Origin: a virus
Reading direction: 5' to 3' (one strand)
Length of the DNA stretch: 61,117 nt
IMG/VR virus record: IMGVR_UViG_3300023084_000018
Coordinates: 1 to 61,117 of that record
Position numbers and translations under genes: made by a program. This document shows positions 9,095 to 20,500 of the stretch, piece after piece; within the stretch, counting starts at the first letter, position 1, and each line of letters begins with the position of its first letter. The notes beneath the pieces were generated by a model, which was given only the letters and a program-made list of their open reading frames with translations, made no database searches and was not told the origin of the DNA.

Positions 9095-9123
9095 TATCTA
9101 AAATTAGGGCGGGAGTTTGTTAA
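9095..9123 (-). promoter_or_regulatory. Probable promoter of the cold-shock gene
   Basis: Minus strand: TTAACA (9118-9123), 17 bp, TAGATA (9095-9100). Predicted leader is about 42 nt. Weaker match than the other early promoters, but it is the best candidate in the 130-bp gap. Confidence 0.5.
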
Positions 9124-9176
9124 TTCTACTGCGTCTTGTCTTATTACTCTTAACTCGTCATTATTTACCAAATAAA

Positions 9177-9203
9177 AAAAGGGCGATATTTTACCGCCCT
9201 TTT
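9177..9203 (-). terminator. Rho-independent terminator
   Basis: Minus strand: AAAAGGGCG and CGCCCTTTT arms with a loop of about 9 nt, ending in a T-run. It closes the transcript of the 104-residue unknown gene. Its A-run on the other side would also allow plus-strand termination. Confidence 0.82.
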
Positions 9204-9228
9204 AAGTTTTATAATAATATTGTTATTA

Positions 9229-9543
9229 TTATGCGTTTGCGTTGATTACAGTTTTACCTGTATCAGCAAGTAACTCAATTACAGAGTTTTTGATTTGTTT
9301 AGCAACTTCGTAGTTACCAGAACCAATTACTCTTACATTGAAGTCATAACCTTTTGATACTAGTTCCGTTGTTGGAGTTTTTCTAGACATCTTTAGGTTT
9401 TTAAATTTAATAACACCACCGTTAATAGAACCAGTGTTATCAAGTGTGTTTTTTGCTTCATCCATAAACACACCAACTTTGTTTGAGACTCTGCCTTTAG
9501 CAAATTCTCTTGTGTATACTACATATTGTTTAGTTCTTGCCAT
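9229..9543 (-). CDS. Unknown basic protein, 104 residues
   Basis: Start chosen at the ATG at 9543 (MARTKQYVVY), because a perfect AGGAGGT lies 8 nt before it. An in-frame ATG at 9585 sits almost on the predicted transcription start and would translate the ribosome site. The protein is Lys/Arg-rich in its first two thirds (REFAKGRVSNKVGVF, KFKNLKMSRKTP) and predicted beta/alpha mixed; the C-terminus (GKTVINANA) is small and polar. No family recognised. A strong promoter, an ideal ribosome site and its own terminator indicate high early expression. That would fit a nucleic-acid-binding or host-modifying factor. Confidence 0.75.
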   Translation of the reverse strand: MARTKQYVVYTREFAKGRVSNKVGVFMDEAKNTLDNTGSINGGVIKFKNLKMSRKTPTTELVSKGYDFNVRVIGSGNYEVAKQIKNSVIELLADTGKTVINANA

Positions 9544-9593
9544 TTTCTTTTTACCTCCTAGTAGGTTTTTAAGTAAGTTAAACATATAATAAT

Positions 9594-9622
9594 ATATTAC
9601 TACAGGTTGTAAGAAAAGTCAA
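9594..9622 (-). promoter_or_regulatory. Early promoter of the 104-residue gene
   Basis: Minus strand: -35 TTGACT (9617-9622), 17 bp, -10 TAATAT (9594-9599). Expected start is near 9587, giving a leader of about 44 nt that contains the AGGAGGT site. Confidence 0.75.
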
Positions 9623-9640
9623 CCAATAAATCCAGGTTTT

Positions 9641-9889
9641 TTAGCCAATTTCAGAATCTTCCAACTTTATTCCAATATTTTTAAAAAATAATGGAGCAGT
9701 TTTCATAAGTTCCTGTTTGATTTCGGCTGTGTAAAGGCTTATATCTTCTGGTTCAAATAAGACATCCACATTTTTGGACAATTTGTCATTGTAATAGTCT
9801 GTGATTGCATCAAGTAGTTTGTCTGCGATGGCTTTTTCCATGTACCACCAGTTTTTGCCAGAAGCAAAGTTTTTTAAATTAGCACTCAT
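9641..9889 (-). CDS. Unknown small protein, 82 residues
   Basis: Follows the ClpP-like gene by 4 nt with no clear ribosome site, so translation is probably coupled. Acidic, helical-looking sequence with WWYMEKAIADKLLDAI near the start and an acidic tail (KLEDSEIG). No motif recognised. The tight pairing suggests it might act with the protease, for example as adaptor or regulator, but that is only inference from position. Confidence 0.65.
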   Translation of the reverse strand: MSANLKNFASGKNWWYMEKAIADKLLDAITDYYNDKLSKNVDVLFEPEDISLYTAEIKQELMKTAPLFFKNIGIKLEDSEIG

Positions 9890-9893
9890 ACAT

Positions 9894-10454
9894 TTATAGT
9901 ATATGATCTGCTAGTTTTAAGTCAACCATTTGTTTGGCTGTGAAATATTGGTCTGAAGGATTGTTAAATTTTTTACGTACTTCTGCTAATGGATATCCTG
10001 TAGCATCTCTTAGGATTTGCATTGATCTTTGCTCACAGTTTACATTTTCTTTCATTTGTGCTCTCATATCGTGCATTTTAGATTCCATTGCATCAGAATG
10101 TTGATGATTCATTATACCAGTGTTTTTACCAATGTATCTTTCACCTTGTTTGCCACTAGCAAAAATCAAAATACCAGCACTCATTACAGCACCAATGCCA
10201 ACAGTGGATATATGATGATAACTGTTTCTCATTACATCTACTAATGCAAATGTTTCATATAAGTCACCGCCAATTGTGTTGACATATAATTTTAGAGTTT
10301 TTTTTGGCTTTTTATTGATGTTACAAGCAAGAATCCATTTGATTGTTTTTGAAACATTTTCTTCACAGATTTCTCCATTGAGATAATGTATATCGTCATT
10401 TTGAAGTAGTATGTCTACTCGGTCTTCTGCTGAAAATGTATCAAGTTTTTTCAT
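9894..10454 (-). CDS. ClpP-like serine protease
   Basis: 186 residues. The ClpP/crotonase-type layout is present: YVNTIGGDLYETFALVDVMR (about 55-74), a nucleophile segment GIGAVMSAGILIFASG (about 85-100, Ser probably in VMSAG), and MNHQHSD (about 115-121) supplying the His. An acidic residue in the C-terminal LKLADHIL region may complete the triad. Marine T4-like phages carry such proteins; whether it joins host ClpX/ClpA or acts alone is unknown. It is too far from capsid genes to be an obvious prohead protease. First gene of a two-gene early operon. Confidence 0.82.
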   Translation of the reverse strand: MKKLDTFSAEDRVDILLQNDDIHYLNGEICEENVSKTIKWILACNINKKPKKTLKLYVNTIGGDLYETFALVDVMRNSYHHISTVGIGAVMSAGILIFASGKQGERYIGKNTGIMNHQHSDAMESKMHDMRAQMKENVNCEQRSMQILRDATGYPLAEVRKKFNNPSDQYFTAKQMVDLKLADHIL

Positions 10455-10479
10455 TGGTTAAATAGTATATGTTAATATG

Positions 10480-10508
10480 TTAATAACTTATTTATTTCAT
10501 CAAGTCAA
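10480..10508 (-). promoter_or_regulatory. Early promoter of the ClpP-like operon
   Basis: Minus strand: TTGACT (10503-10508), 17 bp, TATTAA (10480-10485); leader about 19 nt. It shares a 108-bp divergent gap with the gp25 late box. Confidence 0.65.
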
Positions 10509-10539
10509 GTAAATAGTTAAGTTAGCATATAAAGACAAC

Positions 10540-10547
10540 AATAAATA
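10540..10547 (+). promoter_or_regulatory. Late promoter box AATAAATA for gp25-gp6-giant
   Basis: AATAAATA 15 nt before the gp25 ATG. It is one base from the T4 late consensus TATAAATA and recurs before other structural genes here. Expected start is about 6 nt downstream, leaving a short leader with AAGGA. Confidence 0.65.
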
Positions 10548-10562
10548 TTTGCAAGGAAAAAC

Positions 10563-10988
10563 ATGGCATATTCTAGTTCAACATCGCAGATCACTTCAAC
10601 TGCAAACAGCAGTGAAAACACAGGTACAGCCCAAATATACAAGGGCTTTTCAACACTTTCTGGCAACAAGAGTAATATGCTGTATGATATTGACGTGGTC
10701 AAGCAAGATCTAATCAATCACTTTTACACAAGAAAAGGTGAAAGAGTAATGGAGCCAGAGTTTGGTTCAATTATTTGGGACTTGCTGTACGAACCACTTG
10801 ATGAAAGTGTTAAAGAAGATTTGATAGAAGATTGTTCAAGAATCATAAACACAGATCCAAGATGTGAATTATTAGATATTAATCTTGATTCATTTGGTAA
10901 CGGAATTAGAGTTGATATCAGCATTAATGTTTTACCATTTAACAAACAAGCAACAATGCAATTAGAATTTGAAAGAGAAACATTATAA
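10563..10988 (+). CDS. gp25: Baseplate wedge subunit gp25
   Basis: 141 residues. The gp25/lysozyme-like wedge fold is recognisable from MLYDIDVVKQDLINHFYTRKGERVMEPEFGSIIWDLLYEP, split over residues about 39-78, with the family's R-x-M-x-P-E-F-G core near 60-67. The wedge protein joins gp6 and gp53 around the hub. The first 30 residues are Ser/Thr-rich and look disordered. Its stop overlaps the gp6 start by one base, and it opens a late operon. Length is close to T4 gp25 (132). Confidence 0.93.
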   Translation: MAYSSSTSQITSTANSSENTGTAQIYKGFSTLSGNKSNMLYDIDVVKQDLINHFYTRKGERVMEPEFGSIIWDLLYEPLDESVKEDLIEDCSRIINTDPRCELLDINLDSFGNGIRVDISINVLPFNKQATMQLEFERETL

Positions 10989-13900
10989 TGAGTCAGATAG
11001 TAAGACAAAACAATTTATTTGCCGCAGAAGAATGGAGAACAGTTTATAGAAGTTTTTCACAAGCCAACTTTACAGCATATGATTATGATTCAATCAGATC
11101 AACTATGCTTAATTACATTTCAGTTAACTATCCTGAAGATTTTAATGACTATATTCAATCAAGTGAATTTATTGCTATCATAGATTTACTTGCATACCTA
11201 GGTCAAAGTATTGCATTCAGAACAGATTTAAACTCAAGAGAAAATTTCTTAGACACAGCAGAAAGAAGAGATTCAATTATAAGATTAGCAAAACTAATCA
11301 ACTACAGAATAAAAAGAAATGTACCTGCAAGAGGCATTTTAAAACTTACAAAAATTTCAACAACAGAACCAATTGAAGATTCAAACGGAAACAACTTGTC
11401 AAATTTAACAATCAATTGGAATGATCCAACTAATGCTGACTGGTACGACCAATGGTTAACTATAGCAAACTCTTTATTTGTTTCTACAAACCAATTTGGT
11501 AATCCGTCATCAAAAGGCATTGTTGGTGGCATCAACACAGAAATTTACAACGTTAATTCTCAAACTGATACCAGTGTGGTAAAACCTTTTTCAGCAAAAG
11601 TAGATGGTATCAACACAAAAATTGAAGTTGTTAAATCACAAATCAACACTGATGGTTACTTAGAAGAAAGATCCCCAGACCAAACAGATGCGTTCACTAT
11701 GATATACAGAAATGACAACCAAGGGTTTGGTTCAACAGACACTGGTTTCTTTGTATATTTCAAAGAAGGTGAAATGGAATATGAAGATCAATTCTTTTCA
11801 ACACCATTGCCTAACAGAACAGTTTCTATTAACAAATCAAATGTCAACGATTTAGATGTTTGGGTACAAAAAGTTAATGCATCAGGTGTACCATTAGAAA
11901 AATGGAAAAAAATTCCTTCATTATTTGGTCAAAATGCAATTTACAATTCATTGGCTCTAGCAGAAAGAAATGTTTTTAACGTGCAATCAGAAAACAATGA
12001 CAAAGTTAAAATTTTATTTGCTGATGGTAATTTTGGTACAGCACCCAAAGGCAACTTTAGAGTTTGGTACAGAAGAAGCTCAGGCAAAGGTCAAATACTA
12101 AGAGCAAACAGAATTCAAAATCAAGAAATTAATGTGACTTATTTGAATAAAGCAGGTCAAGAATATGTGGCAACATTAAGTTTAACACTAACTTACACAG
12201 TCAACAATTCTTCTGACACTGAAACTAATACAAACATTAAGAACAATGCATCAGTGGCGTTCTATACACAAGACAGAATGGTTAATGCAGAAGATTATGC
12301 TATTTTTCCTTTAACACAATCGCAAACTATTCAAAAGATTAAAACAATCAATAGAACGCACATTGGTCATTCAAGATATTTAGACACAAACGATCCAACA
12401 GGCACAGTGAAAAGTTTAAATGTGTTTGGCGAAGATGGCATCTTGTATAAAAATCCAAACTTTAATTTAGACACAGAAGATATTACAGGAATAGTTTCTG
12501 ATAGTTCTAGTTACACTTACATTGTTGACAATGTGTTAGAGCCTTTGTTAAAAAAATCACAATTGAAAAACTTTTATTTTGACACTTACAAAACAGCAGT
12601 CGAAACCAATTACACAAATTTAAGTAACTCTGATAAACAATTTGAAATGGATTTAATATCAGTTAACCAAGTTGCTTGGCAACCATATCCGGTTACTGGA
12701 GCATCAAATAACGGATTCTTTTACATTGGTAATGCACCAATACTAGCAACAGGCAGACCAAACACAGCTCAGTTGATTACTGTGTTTAACAATCCATACA
12801 CCGGCAATGACAAATTAGCATTTATTAGACCAGGTGCAAAATTAGAATTTGTTGACAGTTATACAAATCCTACTGTTATTAAATGGTCTACAGTTGTTAG
12901 TATAACAAACGATGGTTCTATTCTTAACAGTGAAACATCAGGTTCTATCACACTTGATGAGTCAATCACTGCTGGTTTAAAAGTAAGAACAATATTACCA
13001 GCATTTAGGACAGCATTGTCATTGAATGAAAAAGCATCAATACAAGCACAAATGGAATCAGGTCTAGACTTTGGCATTGGTTATCATTTCAGAGACCCTT
13101 CGTTAAATGAAAATAACTGGTATGTTATAAACGAAGACTTTATTGATACATCGTCTGATTTTTCAGTACAATACCATGACACATTTGGTGGCTATAATTC
13201 GTTAGGTCAAGATGCATCATGGTTACTAAGAGCATCTTATGTACCTGCATCAAGTACAGGTGCAAGTGCAAAATATGTTTTCACAATTAGAGGCTTAGAA
13301 TATGTTTTTGAAAGTGCCGAAGAAGTGAGATTTTATTATGTTGACAAATACAAAAATATTAGTACACAAACAGGTCAAGCAATTAAAGATACAATTAAAA
13401 TACTGGACATAAACAAAGACAACACAATACTGTCTAATCCGTCAAGTACTACACAGTTAACAAATCCTGTAACATTTGAACTGGTAGAAGAATTTGTTGA
13501 ACAAGATGGATACATTGATACTAAAAAAGTTAAAATTGCTAATTTAGATTCTGACAATGATGGTATGCCTGATAACCCACTAGGTCATGAACGATTGCTT
13601 GATGATTCATATTATGTATTTTTTAACAGTTACACTGATTATGACAATTACACTTATTACAAAATCAATCATGATGTATCAGTTGTGAGTGTATTAACAG
13701 GCACAGGATTAGAATTTTTAACAACTGATGAACAGTTTTATTTTAACAATACAAAACTAACAAATGGTACTGCAAATTCTTATACAAAACGATATGGAGT
13801 AAATGGTGATACTATTTACAAAGCATACATTGGAAGAACAGCAAATACAAACGAACCTTTTTATTTTCAGCACAAACATTCAGCACCAAGATCACAACGT

Positions 13901-14497
13901 GTTGATCCAAGTGTATCAAACATAATTGAAATGATTATTTTACAAACAGCATATTATACTGATGTACAAAACTGGTTTAAAGCAGGTAAAACATTATCTG
14001 AATTACCTTTACAACCAACATCAACTGAATTAAAATCTTCATTATTAGAATTAGAAAAATATAAAACTATTGGTGATCAAATAGTTTATTCTCCAGCTAA
14101 ATTTAAGTTGTTGTTTGGTTCAACTGCAAATGTGGCTAATCAAGCATCATTTAGAATTGTAAAAATTCCTGGTGCAACATTTACAGATAATCAAATTAAG
14201 ACAAGTGTTATAAATGCTATCAATAATTATTTTACAATTGGTAATTGGGATTTTGGTGATACATTTTTCTTTACTGAACTAGCAACGTATATACACAACC
14301 AGCTGTCTTCACAAATTTCGTCAGTGGTTATTGTGCCAAGAGATAGCGAATCAAAATTTGGTAACTTATTTCAAGTAAGAGCAGAACCAAATGAATTATT
14401 CTTTTCGACTGCTTCTGTTAATGATGTTGAAATAATTACCGGATTAACCGGCAACAGCTTAAATCCATCTTACACCGGTGTAGGTAGCGGGAGTTAA
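10988..14497 (+). CDS. gp6: Baseplate wedge subunit gp6
   Basis: 1169 residues against 660 in T4. The N-terminal region (RSTMLNYISVNYPEDFNDY, SEFIAIIDLLAYLGQSIAFRTDLNSRENFLDTA, about 36-83) is the conserved gp6/baseplate J-like core that dimerises to form the wedge ring. The C-terminus (IKTSVINAINNYFTIGNWDFGDTFFFTELATYIH, about 1074-1107) is the matching J-type end domain. The extra length sits in the middle, including a D-x-D-x-D segment LDSDNDGMPDNP near 851-862 that resembles a calcium-binding loop. Same operon as gp25 and the giant gene. Confidence 0.9.
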   Translation: MSQIVRQNNLFAAEEWRTVYRSFSQANFTAYDYDSIRSTMLNYISVNYPEDFNDYIQSSEFIAIIDLLAYLGQSIAFRTDLNSRENFLDTAERRDSIIRLAKLINYRIKRNVPARGILKLTKISTTEPIEDSNGNNLSNLTINWNDPTNADWYDQWLTIANSLFVSTNQFGNPSSKGIVGGINTEIYNVNSQTDTSVVKPFSAKVDGINTKIEVVKSQINTDGYLEERSPDQTDAFTMIYRNDNQGFGSTDTGFFVYFKEGEMEYEDQFFSTPLPNRTVSINKSNVNDLDVWVQKVNASGVPLEKWKKIPSLFGQNAIYNSLALAERNVFNVQSENNDKVKILFADGNFGTAPKGNFRVWYRRSSGKGQILRANRIQNQEINVTYLNKAGQEYVATLSLTLTYTVNNSSDTETNTNIKNNASVAFYTQDRMVNAEDYAIFPLTQSQTIQKIKTINRTHIGHSRYLDTNDPTGTVKSLNVFGEDGILYKNPNFNLDTEDITGIVSDSSSYTYIVDNVLEPLLKKSQLKNFYFDTYKTAVETNYTNLSNSDKQFEMDLISVNQVAWQPYPVTGASNNGFFYIGNAPILATGRPNTAQLITVFNNPYTGNDKLAFIRPGAKLEFVDSYTNPTVIKWSTVVSITNDGSILNSETSGSITLDESITAGLKVRTILPAFRTALSLNEKASIQAQMESGLDFGIGYHFRDPSLNENNWYVINEDFIDTSSDFSVQYHDTFGGYNSLGQDASWLLRASYVPASSTGASAKYVFTIRGLEYVFESAEEVRFYYVDKYKNISTQTGQAIKDTIKILDINKDNTILSNPSSTTQLTNPVTFELVEEFVEQDGYIDTKKVKIANLDSDNDGMPDNPLGHERLLDDSYYVFFNSYTDYDNYTYYKINHDVSVVSVLTGTGLEFLTTDEQFYFNNTKLTNGTANSYTKRYGVNGDTIYKAYIGRTANTNEPFYFQHKHSAPRSQRVDPSVSNIIEMIILQTAYYTDVQNWFKAGKTLSELPLQPTSTELKSSLLELEKYKTIGDQIVYSPAKFKLLFGSTANVANQASFRIVKIPGATFTDNQIKTSVINAINNYFTIGNWDFGDTFFFTELATYIHNQLSSQISSVVIVPRDSESKFGNLFQVRAEPNELFFSTASVNDVEIITGLTGNSLNPSYTGVGSGS

Positions 14498-14502
14498 TTT
14501 TA

Positions 14503-17500
14503 ATGGCTGATAAAGTAAGCACAAAATTACCTGAGTTTTTACAAACTGCAAAATTAAAAAACTTTTTTGATGGCACAGTAGAACAAGTATTTTCTAAAGC
14601 TCAAAATGAAAAAGTCACTGAGTGGATTGGTAGAAAATATGGTACATATTATAACCCATTCAAAGACAATTACAAAATAGAAAAAAACAATTCTAGACAA
14701 AATTATCAATTAGAAACTACAGCAGTATTAAAAGATCCTGCAAACTTACAAACAATTGACACAGTTTTCTTTACTGAAGCTCTTGACTATATAACTCATG
14801 AAAATGGTAAAACTAATAATCAAAATAGATTATTTGGTCAAAACTATTATTCATACGGTCCGCCAATTGATTATGATAAATTTTTAAACTATGAAAACTA
14901 CTATTGGTATCCAAGTCTTGATTCAGGTGTACCAACTGTTGTTGTTGCAGGTAAAACTGAACAATTTATAGTTGCCGCAAATCAAACAACTTTTACTTTA
15001 TCATATCCAATTGGTGCCCATGATACGGTTCAAGTTAACGGTGTTGCTACAGTTGATTATCAAACAACAGGGTTAACTTTAGATTTTTCTTCTAGCAGTA
15101 TTGTTTTAAATGCTGGTGATAATATTTCAGTTACTTATAAAATAGATCCAGATGATATTGTTGGTTTAAAAAATTATACATCACCAAATGGTATAGCATT
15201 TACGTCTGGATTATTAATTGAATTTTCATCTGCATCATTAACAAATTCAAATTATCAAGACAAAAAATATTTTATAGAAGGGATCAAAAGCAAAAATGGA
15301 ATATTTTTTGTTGAAACCAGTAGTGAAACAGAATTATTTTTAGATGAAAAATTTCTGCCATGGGATCCGTCAAATACACAAGGTACATCATCAACTACAG
15401 AAGGTTGGGACTCTACAAGGTATGACACAGTACCTGCAATTGAAAATCCAGACTATATCACAATAGCAAGAGGATCAAAAGATAAAAACCCTTGGTCTCG
15501 AACTAACGGATGGGTACACAAAGATGTAATTACAGCATACAAAGACTTTCAAGAAGAAGTTACTGTATTTCATCCGTGGGACAGTGTTACATCAGTAATT
15601 AGTGGCTGGGACGATGGTTATTGGGATAGTACAACAGAGTTTCAAGCAGGAGTATTTCAATTAGATGTTAACAGAAAAGGAAAACGTCCTATTCTTGAAT
15701 TTGAAAAAGATATAAGATTATTTGATTATGGTGAAGATCATGTTTACACAGTGGATGTGTTGGCAGTGTCAGACACAGTTGACAGTATAAATGGTCAAGC
15801 AAATTATAGAGTTGACGATATTGATTTGCGTGATGGCATGAAAATACTATTTGTTAATACAAATTTTCAAACAACATTAACTGAATGGTCTGGTGATAGT
15901 TACCCATGGGATCATGATATTGATCTTGACGGAACTAGTGATGTTGGATGGGATATCACTGGAGCAGACTTTGATGTATCAAGTTCAATCTGGGAAGTAT
16001 CAGGTGTTGGTTCATCAATATCATTAACAAAAGTTTCTGGTATTACAGTTCAAGACTACAGTAAAGTGACTGTAAAATTAGGTTTAGCAAATGCTGGTAA
16101 AGAATACTATTGGACTGGTTATGCTTGGGATCTAGCACAGCAAAAACAAGGATTAAATCAGGCTCCGTTGTTTGCATTATATGATAGCAGTGGTAAAGCA
16201 CTTGACGATTTGGTTCAATATCCTAATAGTAGTTTTGCTGGAAACAAAATATTTGGTTACAAGGTTGGCACTGGTGCTGTTGATGATGTTTTAGGTTTTT
16301 CACCACATTATTCTTTATACAATTCAATAAGCAATTATGAATTTGAAAACTTTTTAAATTCTGAAACAGCATTAACTGGTTTTAAATATTACAAGCAATA
16401 CGATTATAAAAATATTTTAAATGATACTATGGAATTAGATGTTGCTGTTAATCCTGCATTTACAGTTTCTGGTAATAGATTTTACATTAACAATGTAAAA
16501 CAACAGACAGTTATTTTTCAAAAAAATAACACTTACAGATTTATACTTGATGATTCATCATTTTCTAATAATGGGTATACTCAAACATATCATCCATTTT
16601 TGTTTAGTTCTGTAAATGATGGAACACACAATTCTGGATCAACATATAGCACTGGCATAAAATATTATCTTGATGACGTAGAAGTTACTGAACTTGTGTT
16701 TAAATCAAATTCATTTAATTCAGCTAAAACAAGATATTTAGAAATCACACCTACAGCATCAACTCCAGACACGTTGTATTACTACTGTCATAATCATGCT
16801 GGCATGGGTGGTAAAATTAATATAATTGATAATCAATATACAACTATTGCTGACAAAACTGAAACAAATTATTATAACGAATGGAGAGCTGTTGAAGATA
16901 AATCCAATCAAAAACTAATTCAAGAATTTGAAACTGATGAATATTCAATTAAAAATAATTTTGATTTAGATGTTGTAATAGCAAACGACAACAGTGTAGA
17001 AGTATATGTTGACAACCAATTAAAAATATTAAACACAGATTATGAAATTCGTTTAGGAAAATATATTAAATTCACAAATGATCTTGAAAATCACAAACAC
17101 TTATTGATTAAATTTCATACTAACGATGTTGACACAGTGTTATCAAGAGCATACTACGAAATACCAAAAAACTTGTCTAATAATGCATCAAACAACGATG
17201 TTACTAGTTACAGTTACAGCAATTTACTTAATCATTTTTCATCTGGTATACAAAATCAAAATGACATAGTAGGACTTGCATTAGGTAATAACTCATACAG
17301 AGATACTGAAAAAAATGTATCATTGTGTGAACATATTTTACAACACAATGCTCCATTATTAAAGTTTATGACTCATGTCAATAATGATGATTTAGACATT
17401 GCAAAAGCAATTAAATTTTCACAATCTGAATATGTTAGATTTAAAAATAAATTTTTAAAAACATTAGAAAAAGTAAACAGAGACAATGACATTAATTCAT

Positions 17501-20500
17501 GGTCTGGTAAACAAATAGTTGATGAGGCTTTAAAAATAATAAATGTAAATAAAAAATCAACTGATAACTGGGCATACAGTATGATGCTTTCATATGGTGA
17601 AACAGGTTCTAGAACAACATATCCAATTACAGCATCAAATAAAACATGGACACAAAGTTTTGGTTCAACATTATCATTTGTACAAAACGCAACATTGTCA
17701 CAACAGTTAGTTGGTGCACCTGGTCTTGAAATTGATATCACTTATAACCCAATAACAGACAAAGATACAAAATCATTATATGTTTATAAAAATGATGTTT
17801 TACTTTTAATGAATGTTGATTATGTTATAGACAATGCGGACGGCACAAAAATTGTTTTTATAGGCCCTGGCAAACCAATCATTGGAGATACTGTTTATGT
17901 TGATTACTTTGAAACAAAACAACCAGTTTGGATTCCGGCTACACCGGCCAAATTAGGAATTGCACAGTCATATGTACCACAAACAATTATTGATTCAAAT
18001 TACAGCAGTGGCACACAAAGATTCACACAAGGACATGATGGTTCGCTAACTTTAAAATATAATGATTATAGAGATACAGCATTAATAGAACTTGAAAAAA
18101 GAATTTATAATGGTATTGAAACTAAATTTATTGACCCAGATTATGTGCCTTCAATGGCATACCAAACTGTAATTGGCAATTACTTTAACAAAAAAGATTA
18201 CAGTTATGAAGAATATGTACAAGCGATAAGAAACAGAGCATATGATTGGGGAATACAAAATCTAGTTGAAATGCGAGTAAACAGCACTTATGATTCAAGT
18301 GATTGGAAAACTTGGAACTACAGTTCTGTTACTAACATATCAGATGATCCAACACCAGGTCACTGGAGAGGCATATACAAAAAGTTTTACGGAACACATA
18401 GACCTGATTCACACCCATGGGAGATGTTAGGATTTTCAATCAAACCAATATGGTGGGATTCAACATATTCATGGGTAAATGTAGACAAAAGAAAAACACT
18501 GTTAAATGATATTGAAAAAGGAATTATTAGATTAGGCGAAAGAGCAAATTTTGTTGACAACACTTACACTGATAAAAATAATCCTTATAGACATGATAAT
18601 TTTTCAAACTATGTGCCAGTTGATTTACAAGGTAATATAAAATCCCCTAAAGATATTGGATTGATATCTACAGACCCAACATCAATTGAAGCCAAAAAAG
18701 ATTGGAAGTTAGGAGATATATCACCTGCAGAGTTGGCTTTTATGATTAACAGTTCATACAATTTTGCATTTACAAAAACACTGTTAGTTTTAAAACCAGC
18801 AGAATTTTGTGAAGCAATGTTTGATACTTTAAATGTTTCAACAGCAGAAGCAAATCCAAAACAAATATATTCAAGCAACAGCAGTAAACGTACAAACAAC
18901 AATGTTTATGTTCATCGCGAATTAACCAATACAAACGAAGTAGTTATTGGCTACGGTTACAATCATTATGTTTCAGAAAGACTACTAAACGAAACCAAAG
19001 ACATAAGCACACTATACGGCGGTAGAATTAGAAATGTACAACCACAACTAGGTATCAAACAAGCATCGTATATTGACTTTGATTCTTTAAAAGTACAATC
19101 TGAAGCATACTCGCCTGATTCACTAACATCAAGTATCTTTTTACCAGAAACCAATGTTGTTTCGTTTGTTCACCAAGGACAAGGCTTAGGTAAAAAAGCA
19201 TATTCAGGAGTTATTGTTGAAAAAACGTTAACTGGTTATAAAGTGCATGGTTACGATGCTGGTGCAAATTATTTTACTACAACAGTCAGTGACAAAAATG
19301 GATCGTCAGCACCTGTTTCAGTTGGGGGTAAGCCAGTTGATACACCACCATTCTCCACAGGTACAATTTTAAGTGTTGGTCAGTATATCAAATTTGAAGG
19401 GCAAGTTTATAAAACCACAAAAGCACACACTACTGGCAGTAATTTTGATCCTAATAATTTTCAATCAGTTGCACAGATACCAATGGAAGGCGGTGCGGCT
19501 GTAACTTATTATAGAAATGTTGTAAGAAATAAATTACAAAATTTTGAATACGGTACTGAATTTGATTCAATTCAAGATCTATTTGATTTCTTAATCAACT
19601 GGGGTAGGTATCTTGAAGACCAAGGTTGGATATTTGACACACAAAATAACAGAATTAGAGAAACATATAATTGGTTATATTCAGCAAAAGAATTTTTATT
19701 CTGGAGTTTAGGAGATTGGGAAGCAGGTTCAATCATAACCCTGTCTCCTTTAGCAAATGAAGTATCATTTGAACCCACTAGCGGTATTGTAGCAAATGTT
19801 GAAGATCAAATTGGAGACAGTTATGCTATTTTAGATAGAGGCGGATTCCCAATTGAAACAGCAAATACAACTGTAATTAGAGACGGAAGAAAAATTTCAA
19901 TCACTGTTGATGACAACACTCCAATTTATTTTGTAAAATTATTCACAAGAGAAATTGAACATGTGACTATATTTGACAATGTGACATCATTTGGTGATGT
20001 CATATACGATCCAATACTTGCATTAAGACAACCAAGACTAAAACAAACAGTGTTAAGAACAACTGACTGGCTTGGTAAGTTAGAAGCAAATGGTCATTTG
20101 ATTACTAACACAGGTATTGTCAGTAACTTTGATACTTCTGCTAAAGATATACAAACGTATCTTGATGTGGACACTACAACCAACAACGAAGATCTCAACA
20201 AAGCAGGCTTACACACAATAGGATATCAGTCAAGAGATCATTTAGACAATTTAGAAATTATTGATGAAAACCAAGTTAGATTCTATCAAGGCTTTATCAA
20301 ACAAAAAGGTTCACAAAATGCAATTGATAGATTGTTACGTAGTGACAAAGTTTTAGATAATCAAGATATATCTATCTACGAATACTATGCAATCAAATTA
20401 GCAGACTTTGGTGGTAGTGCAATTAATCAATCAATTGAAGTTAATTTAGGCAATGAAGAGATTAAAACCAATCCACAAATTATACAATTTTTACCTAAAA

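Noticed and set aside
9543-9585. Longer start (MFNLLKNLLGG) for the 104-residue gene
   Set aside because: The ATG is at the predicted transcription start, and a perfect AGGAGGT lies before the internal ATG at 9543.
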